64,000 bases of DNA from Muribaculaceae bacterium (GTDB lineage: Bacteria > Bacteroidota > Bacteroidia > Bacteroidales > Muribaculaceae): positions 1 to 64,000 of the forward strand of contig JAFZSO010000008.1 of assembly GCA_017619355.1 (NCBI GenBank), given 5' to 3'. This document shows positions 45,534 through 54,889 of this stretch, piece by piece. Each line of letters starts with the position of its first letter. Within the stretch, counting starts at the first letter, position 1. The notes beneath the pieces were generated by a model that saw only the letters and a list, made by a program, of their open reading frames with translations, had not been told where the DNA came from and searched no databases. Position numbers and translations under genes: made by a program.

Positions 45534-46706
45534 TTATTTGGGTATTAACGAATTTCTTAAGAAAGCCCAGTCGTGCTTGGTGCGAAGGGCGATAACGGCA
45601 GCCTTGTAGATGTTTCGAGCTTCCACCACAAGCACCACTGCGGTGAAAATGAGCGTGAGCTGATAGTTCCTGCCGTGCATCATGGCATTCATCATGAAGA
45701 TGGTGATGACGGCCAGCATGGGCAACAGCACGATATTGGTCAGGTAACTGTTCTTGATCCACTCTTTCAGGAAAATGGCCCACGGTTTGCGGGTGTTGGG
45801 CAATTTGGTCTGCACCAGCGAGAGTAACAGTTCCATCACATAGCACAGCACAAAGGCAAGCAGAATGTTCCAGATGAGAGGTATACTCTTGGGATAGCCG
45901 TCCATCGAGTGCAGCGTCTCAAGGCCTATCGCATGAATCATCACGCCCGGCATCACCCCTTTTACGGTGGGTATGCGTTTCATGTCGCTCCCAGTGGAAG
46001 CATCGCCCACAATCACAATGTGGTCTTCAATCATATCGGCGCAATTGTCGAGACTATCTGCATTCACCACAGCGCAGTCAATATTGTAGTCGATGAGTAT
46101 GGGGTCTTCGCGCAAACCGAAGGGCTCTTTGATGTTATAGCTATCGTTCCACATCTTGTTGAGGTGCGCAATCATCGAACTGTCGCCATCCTGCAAAGCA
46201 TTGAAGGTGAGCACTTCATTCTCGTCAACACCTAACATCACCAGTCCGCTTCTGATACCTAAAGAGTCGGCAAAATACGACTTGATCACATTGGCCGATC
46301 CGGCAGGTTTGGCGGCTCCAAGCACCACCGATTCCTTCATCGAGGAGAGCACCTGCATCAGTTGCTCGTCACTTTCCTTCTCGCCACGGCGGGCAAATAT
46401 CACATCCACGCCCACAGCCATAGGCTGAAGGCTGTCGATCTTGCTCAGGATGGAGGCAATCTTGCTCCGGTTTGCTTCGCCGCCAATGTCAACAATCACC
46501 ACATTGTCGGATGTGGCCACCTTCTCTTGCGTAGCAGCGTATTTGTTGAATGTTTCTACAAAGGAATGAGCCGACACGCTCTTCTTATAGGGATTCTTCA
46601 ATCCCATTGCATCAAAAGCGAGCGACAGCAAGAATGTGAGCAGCAACGCCATTGAGGCAATAATCCAATGGTCATAATGAAGTATGTATTTCAGCACTTT
46701 CTTCAT
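45534..46706 (-). CDS. CHASE2-domain membrane protein without output domain
   Basis: 390 aa. A first transmembrane helix lies at ~14-34, followed by an extracytoplasmic CHASE2 domain (~35-280: VVIVDIGG, AVGVDVIFARRGE, VVLGAAKP, DHIVIVGDASTG, IPTVKGVMPGVMIHA). Three C-terminal transmembrane helices follow (~283-302, ~325-345, ~350-368) and a short basic tail. CHASE2 is a sensory domain usually fused to kinases, cyclases or phosphatases; none is fused here. It may signal through a partner or act in transport. It has its own promoter and a small exported protein encoded directly downstream. Confidence 0.85.
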   Translation of the reverse strand: MKKVLKYILHYDHWIIASMALLLTFLLSLAFDAMGLKNPYKKSVSAHSFVETFNKYAATQEKVATSDNVVIVDIGGEANRSKIASILSKIDSLQPMAVGVDVIFARRGEKESDEQLMQVLSSMKESVVLGAAKPAGSANVIKSYFADSLGIRSGLVMLGVDENEVLTFNALQDGDSSMIAHLNKMWNDSYNIKEPFGLREDPILIDYNIDCAVVNADSLDNCADMIEDHIVIVGDASTGSDMKRIPTVKGVMPGVMIHAIGLETLHSMDGYPKSIPLIWNILLAFVLCYVMELLLSLVQTKLPNTRKPWAIFLKEWIKNSYLTNIVLLPMLAVITIFMMNAMMHGRNYQLTLIFTAVVLVVEARNIYKAAVIALRTKHDWAFLRNSLIPK

Positions 46707-46738
46707 TTGAATTATATAGCGCTATGATATATAATGTG

Positions 46739-46769
46739 CAAATTTAGAAATAAATTGTGTGAAATACAA
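46739..46769 (-). promoter_or_regulatory. Promoter of the CHASE2 operon
   Basis: On the minus strand, CTTG-like upstream element (46770-46767), 20-bp spacer and TAAATTTG (46746-46739), ~33 bp ahead of the ATG at 46706. Confidence 0.55.
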
Positions 46770-46789
46770 GTCTGTTAGAGGTTTTGTCT

Positions 46790-48607
46790 TTAGTCCTCGG
46801 GGTGACCGGCAGCCTTGGCAATGCGTTTGCGCTCGAGTTCGTCGAGTATGATTTTGCGCATGCGCAGATGGTTGGGCGTGATTTCCACATATTCGTCGGC
46901 CTTGATGTACTCGAGGGCTTCTTCGAGACTGAAGACGATGGGAGGCACAATCTTCACCTTGTCGTCGGCACCGCTGGCACGCATGTTGGTGAGCTTCTTG
47001 CTCTTGGTCACGTTCACCACCAGGTCCTTCTCCTTGGTGTGTTCGCCCACAACCTGACCGGCATATACATCTTCCTGGGGGAAGATGAAGAATTTGCCGC
47101 GATCCTGCAGCTTGTCGATAGCATAGGCGTAGGCTGTGCCGCCTTCCATGGCGATGATGGAGCCGTTAGTGCGGCGGGTGATTTCGCCCTTCCAGGGCTC
47201 GTAGTCAAGGAAGCGGTGCGCCATGATGGCCTCGCCTGCACTGGCCGTGAGCACGTTGGTGCGCAGACCAATGATGCCGCGCGACGGAATCTTGAATTCC
47301 ATGTGTATGCGGTCGTTCTGGGTTTCCATTGTGGTCATCTCACCCTTGCGGCGTGTCACCATGTCAATCATCTTGCTGGCATATTCTTCAGGCACATTGA
47401 TGGTGAGCGATTCGATAGGCTCACATTTCATGCCGTCAATCTCCTTGATGATGACCTGTGGCTGACCTACCTGTAGTTCGTAGCCCTCGCGACGCATTTC
47501 TTCGATAAGCACCGAGAGGTGCAGCACACCACGACCAAACACGTTCCAGGCATCCTCGTTCTCGGTGCGCTCCACACGCAGGGCCAGGTTCTTCTGCAAC
47601 TCGTGCTGCAGGCGGTCCCAGATGTGGCGCGAGGTGACGAACTTGCCGTCTTTGCCGAAGAAGGGCGAGTCGTTGATGGTGAATCGCATGCTCATGGTCG
47701 GCTCGTCGATGGCAATGCGGGGTAGGGGCTCAGGATTGGCCATCAGGGTGATGGTGTCGCCAATCTCAAAGCCGTCGATGCCCACCAGGGCGCAGATGTC
47801 GCCGCAGGGCACTTCCTGCACATGCACTTGCCCCATGCCCTCAAAGGTGCGCAGCTCCTTGATTTTCTGCTTCACCACGGTCCCGTCCTTCTTGCACAAG
47901 CCAATCTCCATGCCGTCGGTGAGGGTGCCACGGTGCACACGGCCCACGGCGATACGGCCCACGTAGGAGTTGTAGTCGAGCGAGGTGACGAGCATCTGCG
48001 GGTCGCCCTCGTTCAGGGCGGGTTCGGGTATGTGTTCGATGATGGCATCGAGCACGGCGGTGATGTTGTCGGTGGGCTCACGCCAGTCGAGGCTCATCCA
48101 GCCCTGTTTGGCCGAGCCAAACACGGTGGGGAAGTCGAGCTGATCCTCGGTGGCATCGAGGTTGCACATGAGTTCAAACACCTGTTCCTGCACCTCGTCG
48201 GGGCGGCAGTTGGGCTTGTCCACCTTGTTGATGACCACAATGGGCTTCAGACCAATCTCAATGGCCTTCTGCAGCACGAAACGCGTCTGCGGCATTGGGC
48301 CCTCAAAGGCATCCACCAGCAGCAAGCAGCCGTCGGCCATGTTCAGCACGCGTTCCACTTCGCCGCCAAAGTCGCTATGCCCTGGGGTGTCGATGATGTT
48401 GATTTTGTAACCGTTATAGTTGATCGATACGTTTTTCGAGAGTATAGTGATGCCGCGCTCGCGCTCAAGATCGTTGCTATCAAGGATTTGAGTGCCTACT
48501 ACTTGGTTGTCGCGGAAGAGGTTACCTGCTGCCAGCATCTTGTCGACGAGCGTGGTTTTGCCGTGGTCGACATGAGCTATAATCGCTACATTTCTAATCT
48601 TTTGCAT
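46790..48607 (-). CDS. typA: Ribosome-associated translational GTPase TypA/BipA
   Basis: 605 aa from the ATG at 48607 ([20 protein letters not shown]), the usual start; an ATG at 48631 would add 8 residues. GTPase motifs G1 AHVDHGKT, G3 [12 protein letters not shown] and G4 NKVDK are intact, followed by EF-G-like domains III and V and the TypA-specific C-terminal domain. TypA binds the 70S ribosome and aids 50S assembly and stress or cold adaptation. It is a monocistronic gene with a strong promoter. Confidence 0.97.
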   Translation of the reverse strand: MQKIRNVAIIAHVDHGKTTLVDKMLAAGNLFRDNQVVGTQILDSNDLERERGITILSKNVSINYNGYKINIIDTPGHSDFGGEVERVLNMADGCLLLVDAFEGPMPQTRFVLQKAIEIGLKPIVVINKVDKPNCRPDEVQEQVFELMCNLDATEDQLDFPTVFGSAKQGWMSLDWREPTDNITAVLDAIIEHIPEPALNEGDPQMLVTSLDYNSYVGRIAVGRVHRGTLTDGMEIGLCKKDGTVVKQKIKELRTFEGMGQVHVQEVPCGDICALVGIDGFEIGDTITLMANPEPLPRIAIDEPTMSMRFTINDSPFFGKDGKFVTSRHIWDRLQHELQKNLALRVERTENEDAWNVFGRGVLHLSVLIEEMRREGYELQVGQPQVIIKEIDGMKCEPIESLTINVPEEYASKMIDMVTRRKGEMTTMETQNDRIHMEFKIPSRGIIGLRTNVLTASAGEAIMAHRFLDYEPWKGEITRRTNGSIIAMEGGTAYAYAIDKLQDRGKFFIFPQEDVYAGQVVGEHTKEKDLVVNVTKSKKLTNMRASGADDKVKIVPPIVFSLEEALEYIKADEYVEITPNHLRMRKIILDELERKRIAKAAGHPED

Positions 48608-48628
48608 ACCCTTTATAAATTTCGGGTG

Positions 48629-48660
48629 CAAAGTTACGCATTTATTTCATTATATACAAA
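48629..48660 (-). promoter_or_regulatory. Promoter of typA
   Basis: On the minus strand, TTTG (48660-48657), a 20-bp spacer and TAACTTTG (48636-48629), 21 bp ahead of the ATG. A consensus-quality match. Confidence 0.8.
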
Positions 48661-48747
48661 CCAAGTGGAGAATAGTGATGACTGATTCCCGATGGGCGAT
48701 TAGGAGGAGTAATACCCTAAACCGGTTTTGCCGGATATATGAAAAGT

Positions 48748-48783
48748 GTGAGGCTCCGTACAAATGAATCTACGGGGCCTCAC
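48748..48783 (-). terminator. Intrinsic terminator of nfnAB
   Basis: GTGAGGCTCCGTA-(10 nt)-TACGGGGCCTCAC. On the minus strand it is followed by TTTTCATAT. It ends the unit whose last gene stops at 48806. Confidence 0.75.
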
Positions 48784-48805
48784 GAAATATTATGAAAAGG
48801 AAAAT

Positions 48806-50275
48806 TTAGTTCTGGTTCTGGAGCATCTCGTGCATGTTGAGGGCGGCACGGCGTCCGTCGCCCATGGCGAGAATCACGGTAGCACCTCCGCGCACGATGT
48901 CACCACCGGCATAGAGGTCAGCGACATTAGACTGCATGGTCTCCTCGTTGACCACGATGGTGTTGCGCTTGCTCACCTCCAGGCCCTGGATAGAGCGGGG
49001 TACGAGCTGGTTGGGCGAGACACCCACAGCCACGATGACGAGGTCGACAGGGATTTCCTCGATGGCACCCTCGACAGGCACGGGTTTGCGACGGTCCGAA
49101 GCGTCAGGTTCGCCGAGTTCCATGCGCTGCACACGCATTGCCTTGACGCGGCCTTTCTCGTCGCCGATGTACTCAACGGGGTTGTGGAGAGTCTTGAACT
49201 CGATGCCTTCTTCCTTGGCATGGCCCACTTCCTCTAGACGGGCGGGCATTTCTTCCTCGCTACGGCGATAGACGAGGATGACGCGCTCGGCACCCATGCG
49301 CTTGGCGGTGCGGGTAGAGTCCATAGCGGTGTTACCGCCACCGATGACGGCGATGGTCTTGCCGGTGAGCACGGGGGTGTCGCCACCACGGCCAGCACCC
49401 ATGAGGTTGATGCGGGTGAGATACTCGTTACTCGACATCACGCCGTTCAGGTTCTCGCCCGGGATGTCCATAAAGCGGGGGAAGCCGGCTCCGCTGCCGA
49501 CGAACACGCCCTTGAAGCCCATCTCGTGGAGGTCTTCGTAGGTGATGGTCTTGCCCACGAGGCAGTCTTTCACAAACTCGACGCCCAGCTTGCGCAGACC
49601 GTCGATCTCGAAGTCGACGATGGCGTTGGGCAGACGGAACTCGGGGATGCCATACTTGAGCACGCCGCCAATCTCGTGGAGCGCCTCAAATACGGTCACA
49701 TCGTAGCCGCGCTTAATCATGTCGCCAGCGAAGGAGAGGCCCGAAGGACCGCTGCCGATGACGGCCACCTTGATGCCGTTCTTGGGAGCAACTTGGGGTG
49801 CCGGCATAGCGTCGGCATGGTCGCGCTGCCAGTCGGCGGCAAAGCGCTCGAGATAGCCGATGGCCACAGCGGGGTGTTTCATCTTGAGGTGGATGCACTT
49901 GCTCTCGCACTGCTTCTCCTGGGGGCAGACGCGACCGCACACGGCGGGAAGCGAACTGGTCTCCTTAAGGGTTGCAGCGGCTTCGGCAAAATTGCCACGC
50001 TCAATGTTCTTGATGAATTTGGGAATGTTGATGTTCACGGGGCAGCCCGTAACGCACTGGGGATTGGCGCAGTCGAGGCAACGGGTAGCCTCGCGCATGG
50101 CCTGTTCGGCGCTGATGCCCTGGTTCACCTCCTCGTTGCAGGTGATGCGGTAGGCGGGGTCGAGCTGAGGCATTTCAACGCGCTCAATTGTGGTGCGTTC
50201 TTTGGGCGATTTGCTGTTACGCAGGTCAACGCGCCATTGCTCGTTGCGTGCAGCATTGATATCGTTGTTTTCCAT
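48806..50275 (-). CDS. nfnB: NADH-dependent ferredoxin:NADP oxidoreductase, large subunit (NfnB; glutamate synthase small-subunit-like)
   Basis: 489 aa. The N-terminus has iron-sulfur cysteines (CLDCANPQCVTGCPVNINIP, then CGRVCPQEKQCESKC). A FAD-binding GSGPSGLSFAGDMIKRGYDVTVFE motif follows (~residue 155), then an NADP-binding GGGNTAMDSTRTAKRMGAE (~residue 320). The length and the gene order after an NfnA-type subunit point to the Nfn complex and not to glutamate synthase, since no GltB large subunit is adjacent. Nfn bifurcates electrons between NADPH, NAD and ferredoxin, balancing redox carriers in anaerobes. It is cotranscribed with nfnA 33 nt upstream. Confidence 0.88.
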   Translation of the reverse strand: MENNDINAARNEQWRVDLRNSKSPKERTTIERVEMPQLDPAYRITCNEEVNQGISAEQAMREATRCLDCANPQCVTGCPVNINIPKFIKNIERGNFAEAAATLKETSSLPAVCGRVCPQEKQCESKCIHLKMKHPAVAIGYLERFAADWQRDHADAMPAPQVAPKNGIKVAVIGSGPSGLSFAGDMIKRGYDVTVFEALHEIGGVLKYGIPEFRLPNAIVDFEIDGLRKLGVEFVKDCLVGKTITYEDLHEMGFKGVFVGSGAGFPRFMDIPGENLNGVMSSNEYLTRINLMGAGRGGDTPVLTGKTIAVIGGGNTAMDSTRTAKRMGAERVILVYRRSEEEMPARLEEVGHAKEEGIEFKTLHNPVEYIGDEKGRVKAMRVQRMELGEPDASDRRKPVPVEGAIEEIPVDLVIVAVGVSPNQLVPRSIQGLEVSKRNTIVVNEETMQSNVADLYAGGDIVRGGATVILAMGDGRRAALNMHEMLQNQN

Positions 50276-50308
50276 TTGGATGTTCTGTTAAATGATGAAA
50301 GAAATAAT

Positions 50309-51091
50309 TTATTGTGCTCCACGCAGGCGCATCATGAGTTCGTCGAAATCAATCTGGTGGGCATCAAACTCGGGACCCTCGACGCACACGAAGCGCGTCT
50401 TGCCGCCCACGGTTACGCGACAAGCGCCGCACATGCCAGTGCCATCGACCATGATGGCGTTGAGCGATGCCTCGGTGGGCACATTATATTCCTTGGTGAG
50501 CTTGGCCACAAACTTCATCATGATGGCGGGACCAATGGTGACGCAATAGTCAACCTTCTCTCGCTTGATGACTTCCTCGACACCAGCGGTGACAAGGCCT
50601 TGCTTGCCGTAGCTGCCATCGTCGGTCATGATGATGACATCGTCGCTTGAAGCGCGCACCTCATCTTCGAGAATAATGAGATCCTTGCTACGACCTGCCA
50701 GCACGCTCACCACGCGGTTGCCGGCTGCTTTCATGGCACGGATGATGGGGAGCAGGGGAGCGACGCCCACGCCGCCACCGCAGCACAGCACGGTGCCGTA
50801 GTTTTCGATGTGGGTGGCCTGTCCGAGCGGACCGACAACATCGGTGAGGGCATCGCCCGGATTGAGAGCGCAAATCTTTTGTGTGGATTCGCCCACGGCC
50901 TGAATGACTAAGGTAATGGTGCCGGCTACAGGATCGCTGTCGGCAATGGTGAGGGGAATGCGTTCGCCCTTCTCACCGCAACGCACAATGACGAAGTGCC
51001 CCGCTCTGCGAGCTTTGGCAATGAGGGGAGCTTCGACCACAAGTTTCGTTACTTTTTCAGAAAATTGTTCTTTCGAAACGATTTTGTTCAT
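50309..51091 (-). CDS. nfnA: NADH-dependent ferredoxin:NADP oxidoreductase, small subunit (NfnA)
   Basis: 260 aa. An N-terminal ferredoxin-reductase-type FAD domain (RAGHFVIVRCGEKGERIPLTIAD, GPLGQATHIENYGTVLCCGGGVGVAPLLP) precedes a NAD-binding region. The C-terminus has a 2Fe-2S cysteine cluster (DGTGMCGACRVTVGG...FVCVEGPEFD). It resembles the PyrK/hydrogenase-type sulfide reductase subunits but, paired with nfnB, it is NfnA. It is first gene of the unit, with a TAACTTTG -7 box at 51129-51122. Confidence 0.9.
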   Translation of the reverse strand: MNKIVSKEQFSEKVTKLVVEAPLIAKARRAGHFVIVRCGEKGERIPLTIADSDPVAGTITLVIQAVGESTQKICALNPGDALTDVVGPLGQATHIENYGTVLCCGGGVGVAPLLPIIRAMKAAGNRVVSVLAGRSKDLIILEDEVRASSDDVIIMTDDGSYGKQGLVTAGVEEVIKREKVDYCVTIGPAIMMKFVAKLTKEYNVPTEASLNAIMVDGTGMCGACRVTVGGKTRFVCVEGPEFDAHQIDFDELMMRLRGAQ

Positions 51092-51121
51092 GTCAAAATG
51101 TGTGAATTAGTTAAACTCCCG

Positions 51122-51129
51122 CAAAGTTA
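51122..51129 (-). promoter_or_regulatory. -7 box of nfnAB
   Basis: TAACTTTG on the minus strand, 31 bp ahead of the ATG at 51091. No clear upstream partner. Confidence 0.5.
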
Positions 51130-51188
51130 CTACTTTTTGGGAGAATACCACCTTATTTTTATAAAAAAGATTGTGTTTAGCCCGCGGT

Positions 51189-53108
51189 TTAAATCTCGTG
51201 GCCAGTATAGAGCTGATAATACTTGCCTTTGAGTGCAAGCAGCTCGTCGTGACTGCCTTGCTCAATGATGCGGCCGTGGTCGAGCACGATGATGCAGTCG
51301 GCATTGCGCACGGTAGAGAGCCGGTGCGCGATAACGAAGGTGGTGCGGCCCTTCATGAGCGAGTCCATGCCTTTCTGCACAATGCGCTCGGTGCGTGTGT
51401 CGATCGAAGAAGTTGCCTCGTCGAGGATGAGCACGGGCGGGTCGGCGACGGCTGCACGGGCGATGGCGAGCAACTGTCGCTCGCCCTGACTGAGGTTGCT
51501 GCCACTGCCGCTGAGCACGGTCTGATAGCCGTTGCTCAATCGGCGTATGAAGCCATCGGCATTCACGAGTTTGGCGGCTTCGATACATTCCTGGTCAGAG
51601 GCATCGAGGCGTCCGTAACGGATGTTGTCCATCACGGTGCCGGTGAAGAGGTGTGTTTCCTGCAGCACCATGCCCAGTGAGCGGCGCAGGTGACTCTTCT
51701 TGATGTCGTTCACATTGATGCCGTCGTAAGTGATTTTGCCATCCTGGATGTCGTAGAAGCGGTTGATGAGGTTGGTGATGGTGGTCTTGCCAGCGCCGGT
51801 GCCGCCCACGAAGGCAATCTTCTGGTCGGGCATGGCATTGATGATGATGTCGAAGAGCACCTGCTTGTCGGGGTTATAGCCGAAATCTACCATGTTGAAC
51901 TCCACGCCACCTTCAAGCTTGGTGAGGGTGTAATTGCCATTCTCGTCGGTGCTTCTCCATGCCCAGACGCCTGTGCGGTGCATGGAGGGGACGATGTTGC
52001 CCTCGGTGTCGTACATGGCGTTGGTGAGTTCCACTTGGCCGTTGTCGGGCTCGGGTGTCTCGTCAAGTATGTTGAAGATGCGCTCGGCACCAGCACTAGC
52101 GGTGATGATGCTGTTGATTTGCTGGCTCACATGAGAAATGGGCTGTGTGAAACTCTTGTTGAGGGTGAGGAATGCCACAATGGTACCGATGCTCAGTCCG
52201 ATGTCGGTAGTGAGGGCAATAGTGGCACCCACTACGGCGATGAGCACATAGCCCAGATTTCCGAGGTTGCCGTTCACGGGCATGACGATGTTGGCGATGC
52301 GGTTGGCCTGATAGGCATTCTCACGCAGGTTCTCGTTCAGGTTCTCAAACTGCTCGATGGCTTCATCTTCGTGGCAGAAGACCTTGACCACCTTTTGCCC
52401 CTCGACCATCTCCTCGATAAAGCCGTTGACATCGGCGAGTGCGCGCTGCTGCTGCACGAAGTGCTTGCGCGAGCGCTTGCTGAGCTTGGTGGTGGCAAAC
52501 GCCATGACGATGGCCATCAGGATGGAAACGCAGGTGAGCGGCACACTCAAGACAATCATGCTGGCAAAGGTGACAGCGATGGTGATGACCGAGTTGAAAG
52601 CCTGTGGCAGACTGCTGCTGATCATCTGTCTGAGGGTGTCGACATCGTTGGTGTAGGCCGACATGACATTGCCGTGCGGGTGATTGTCGAAGTATCTGAT
52701 GGGCAGCGTCTGCATGTGGCTGAACATATCGTTGCGCAAGCGGAGCATGGTACCCTGCGTCACATTGATCATGATGCGGTTGTGGGCATAGGAGCATGCC
52801 GCACCAAAGGCAAGGATGATGCCCAGGATGAAGAGCGTCTGCGCCAGCGAAGCAAACTGTGGATTGGTGGCCTGGGTGAGGGGCACCACATAGTCGTCGA
52901 TGAGCGTGCGGGTGAACAAGTTGGAGATGAGCGTAGTAACCGATGTGATGAGAATACACACCGCCACGACCGCAAACGAGAACTTGTAGTTGGTAAGCAC
53001 ATACTTGAGCAGGCGTAGAAGGGTTGCCTTCTTGTTAGTGGCCGATTCAACTTTCTGATTTCTCATTCCGCCACCGCCTCGCATGCCGTGTTCAAAACCT
53101 CCTCTCAT
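51189..53108 (-). CDS. ABC exporter half-transporter with consensus ATPase site residues
   Basis: 639 aa. A Gly/Arg-rich N-terminus (MRGGFEHGMRGGGGMRN) precedes six transmembrane helices (~40-330). An unusual ~40-residue insertion between the membrane and ATPase domains (~356-397, with GVWAWRSTDENGNYTLTK) follows. The ATPase domain (~400-639) has Walker A GGTGAGKTT, signature LSQGE and Walker B LILDEATSSID with the catalytic Glu. Its partner gene ends at 53105, overlapping by 4 nt (ATGA), so the pair is a heterodimer exporting drugs or lipids. Substrate unknown. The start overlaps the partner stop and fixes the frame. Confidence 0.93.
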   Translation of the reverse strand: MRGGFEHGMRGGGGMRNQKVESATNKKATLLRLLKYVLTNYKFSFAVVAVCILITSVTTLISNLFTRTLIDDYVVPLTQATNPQFASLAQTLFILGIILAFGAACSYAHNRIMINVTQGTMLRLRNDMFSHMQTLPIRYFDNHPHGNVMSAYTNDVDTLRQMISSSLPQAFNSVITIAVTFASMIVLSVPLTCVSILMAIVMAFATTKLSKRSRKHFVQQQRALADVNGFIEEMVEGQKVVKVFCHEDEAIEQFENLNENLRENAYQANRIANIVMPVNGNLGNLGYVLIAVVGATIALTTDIGLSIGTIVAFLTLNKSFTQPISHVSQQINSIITASAGAERIFNILDETPEPDNGQVELTNAMYDTEGNIVPSMHRTGVWAWRSTDENGNYTLTKLEGGVEFNMVDFGYNPDKQVLFDIIINAMPDQKIAFVGGTGAGKTTITNLINRFYDIQDGKITYDGINVNDIKKSHLRRSLGMVLQETHLFTGTVMDNIRYGRLDASDQECIEAAKLVNADGFIRRLSNGYQTVLSGSGSNLSQGERQLLAIARAAVADPPVLILDEATSSIDTRTERIVQKGMDSLMKGRTTFVIAHRLSTVRNADCIIVLDHGRIIEQGSHDELLALKGKYYQLYTGHEI

Positions 53109-54874
53109 TGTGCCACCTCCTTTCTGCTGTCGTCATAGGGATTATCAAAGTCGCCACCTTCATCGTTCTGGAGCGTGTAGATTTCCTGATAAATCTTGTT
53201 GCTCTTTATCAGGTTCTCGTGCGTGTCGAAGGCATCAATCTTGCCGTTGTTCATGACGATGATGCGGTCGCAATGCTCAACGCTCGAAATGCGCTGGGCG
53301 ATGATGAGCTTGGTGGTGTGGGGAATCTCGTTGCGGAAAGCCCTCTGGATGGCAGCATCGGTGGCGTTGTCGCAAGCACTAGTGGAGTCGTCGAGAACCA
53401 GTATCTTTGGCTTTTTGAGCAGAGCCCGGGCGATGCAGAGGCGCTGTTTCTGTCCGCCGCTCAGATTGGTTCCGCCTTGTTCAATTTTTGTGTTGTAGCC
53501 ATCGGTCATCTGGTCGATGAACTCATCGGCACAGGCCCAGTGGCATGCCTGCTGGCACTCTTCGAGGGTGGCATTGGGGTCGCCCCAGCGCAGGTTGTCG
53601 AGAATGGTGCCGGAGAAGAGCACATTCTTCTGAAGCACGACCGCCACATTGTTGCGCAGGGTCTCGAGGTCGTAGGTCTTGACATCACGACCGCCAACTA
53701 ACACCTGACCCTTAGAAACGTCGTAGAGGCGGCTCACGAGGTTGATGAACGAAGATTTGCCGCTACCAGTGCCGCCGATGATGCCAATGGTCTCGCCGCT
53801 ATTGATGTTGAGGTTGATGTTGCTCAACGCATACTCGCCACTGCCACCCTTGTAGGCAAAACTCACATTGTTGAAGTCGATGCTCCCGTCGGCAACCGTC
53901 ATCACGGGATTCTCTGGATTAACAATGTCGGGCACCTCGTTGATGACCTCTGTAACTCGTTTGCCGCTTGCCGCACTCATGGTGAGCATGACGAAAATCA
54001 TGCTGAGCATCATGAGCGACATGAGAATGCTCATCACATAAGTGAAGAGCGAAGTGAGTTCACCGGTGGTGAGAGAACCGTCGACAATGAAATGCGCTCC
54101 GAACCAGGAGAGGGCGATGATGCAACCATACATCACCATATTCATCACGGGGTTGTTGAGCGCCATGAGACTCTCAGCTTTTACATATAGTTTATATAGT
54201 CCTTCGGCGGCCTTGCTGAATTTCCGTTTCTCATGGTCTTCACGCACGAAGGCCTTGACCACACGGATGCCGCTGATGTTTTCCTGCACGCTGGCATTGA
54301 GTGTGTCGTACTGTTGGAAGACCTTGGTGAAAATCTTGGACACCTTCTTGATGACAACAAAGAGCACAGTCGATAGTATCACAAGCGCCACCAGGAAGAT
54401 GATACTCATGCGAATGTCGATGACGAAACACATGAAGATGCTGAAAATCATGCGGAAGGGTGCCCTCACGGTGATTCGCAGAATCTGCTGGAAGGCATTC
54501 TGCAGGTTGGTGACATCGGTGGTCATGCGGGTGATGAGCCCCGAGGTGCTGTACTTGTCGATATCACTGAAGGCGAACCTCTGGATGTTGCGATACATGG
54601 CGATGCGCAGATTGGCGGCAAAGCCCGAGGAGGCATAAGAGGCATATTGGCCTGCCTTGATGCCAAAGAATAGACTCAGCGCAGCCATGGCGAGCATGAT
54701 GGCGCCGTAGAGGTAGATTTGCTGCATATTGCCCGCCATGATGCCCTGGTCGATGAGCTTGGCCGTGACATAGGGGATGAGCACATCCATAATTACCTCG
54801 CATGAGGTGAAGATGGGTGTGAGCAGCGAAGCCTTCTTGTACTGTTTTATTTGATTATAGAGCGTTTTAATCAT
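53105..54874 (-). CDS. ABC exporter half-transporter with Asp in place of the catalytic Glu
   Basis: 589 aa, six transmembrane helices (~15-310) and an ATPase domain with Walker A GGTGSGKSS (near residue 370), signature NLSGGQKQR and Walker B LVLDDSTSACD. The residue after the Walker B aspartate is Asp instead of Glu, so this subunit supplies the degenerate site, as in BmrCD-type heterodimers. The partner is encoded downstream with a 4-nt overlap. The start is close (15 nt) to the tamL stop at 54890, so all four envelope genes (tamB, tamL and the two ABC genes) read in one direction and may form a transcript. Confidence 0.93.
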   Translation of the reverse strand: MIKTLYNQIKQYKKASLLTPIFTSCEVIMDVLIPYVTAKLIDQGIMAGNMQQIYLYGAIMLAMAALSLFFGIKAGQYASYASSGFAANLRIAMYRNIQRFAFSDIDKYSTSGLITRMTTDVTNLQNAFQQILRITVRAPFRMIFSIFMCFVIDIRMSIIFLVALVILSTVLFVVIKKVSKIFTKVFQQYDTLNASVQENISGIRVVKAFVREDHEKRKFSKAAEGLYKLYVKAESLMALNNPVMNMVMYGCIIALSWFGAHFIVDGSLTTGELTSLFTYVMSILMSLMMLSMIFVMLTMSAASGKRVTEVINEVPDIVNPENPVMTVADGSIDFNNVSFAYKGGSGEYALSNINLNINSGETIGIIGGTGSGKSSFINLVSRLYDVSKGQVLVGGRDVKTYDLETLRNNVAVVLQKNVLFSGTILDNLRWGDPNATLEECQQACHWACADEFIDQMTDGYNTKIEQGGTNLSGGQKQRLCIARALLKKPKILVLDDSTSACDNATDAAIQRAFRNEIPHTTKLIIAQRISSVEHCDRIIVMNNGKIDAFDTHENLIKSNKIYQEIYTLQNDEGGDFDNPYDDSRKEVAQ

Positions 54875-54889
54875 ATAAATTGCAGATTA

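Noticed and set aside
48806..51091. Glutamate synthase small subunit with an accessory reductase
   Set aside because: No large GltB subunit is nearby, and the gene pair with a 2Fe-2S/FAD subunit matches the Nfn complex better.
51690..53018. Long plus-strand open frame (442 codons) opposite the ABC transporter gene
   Set aside because: Antisense shadow. The ABC motifs on the minus strand are complete; this frame is rich in Asp/His/Val with no signal or domain.
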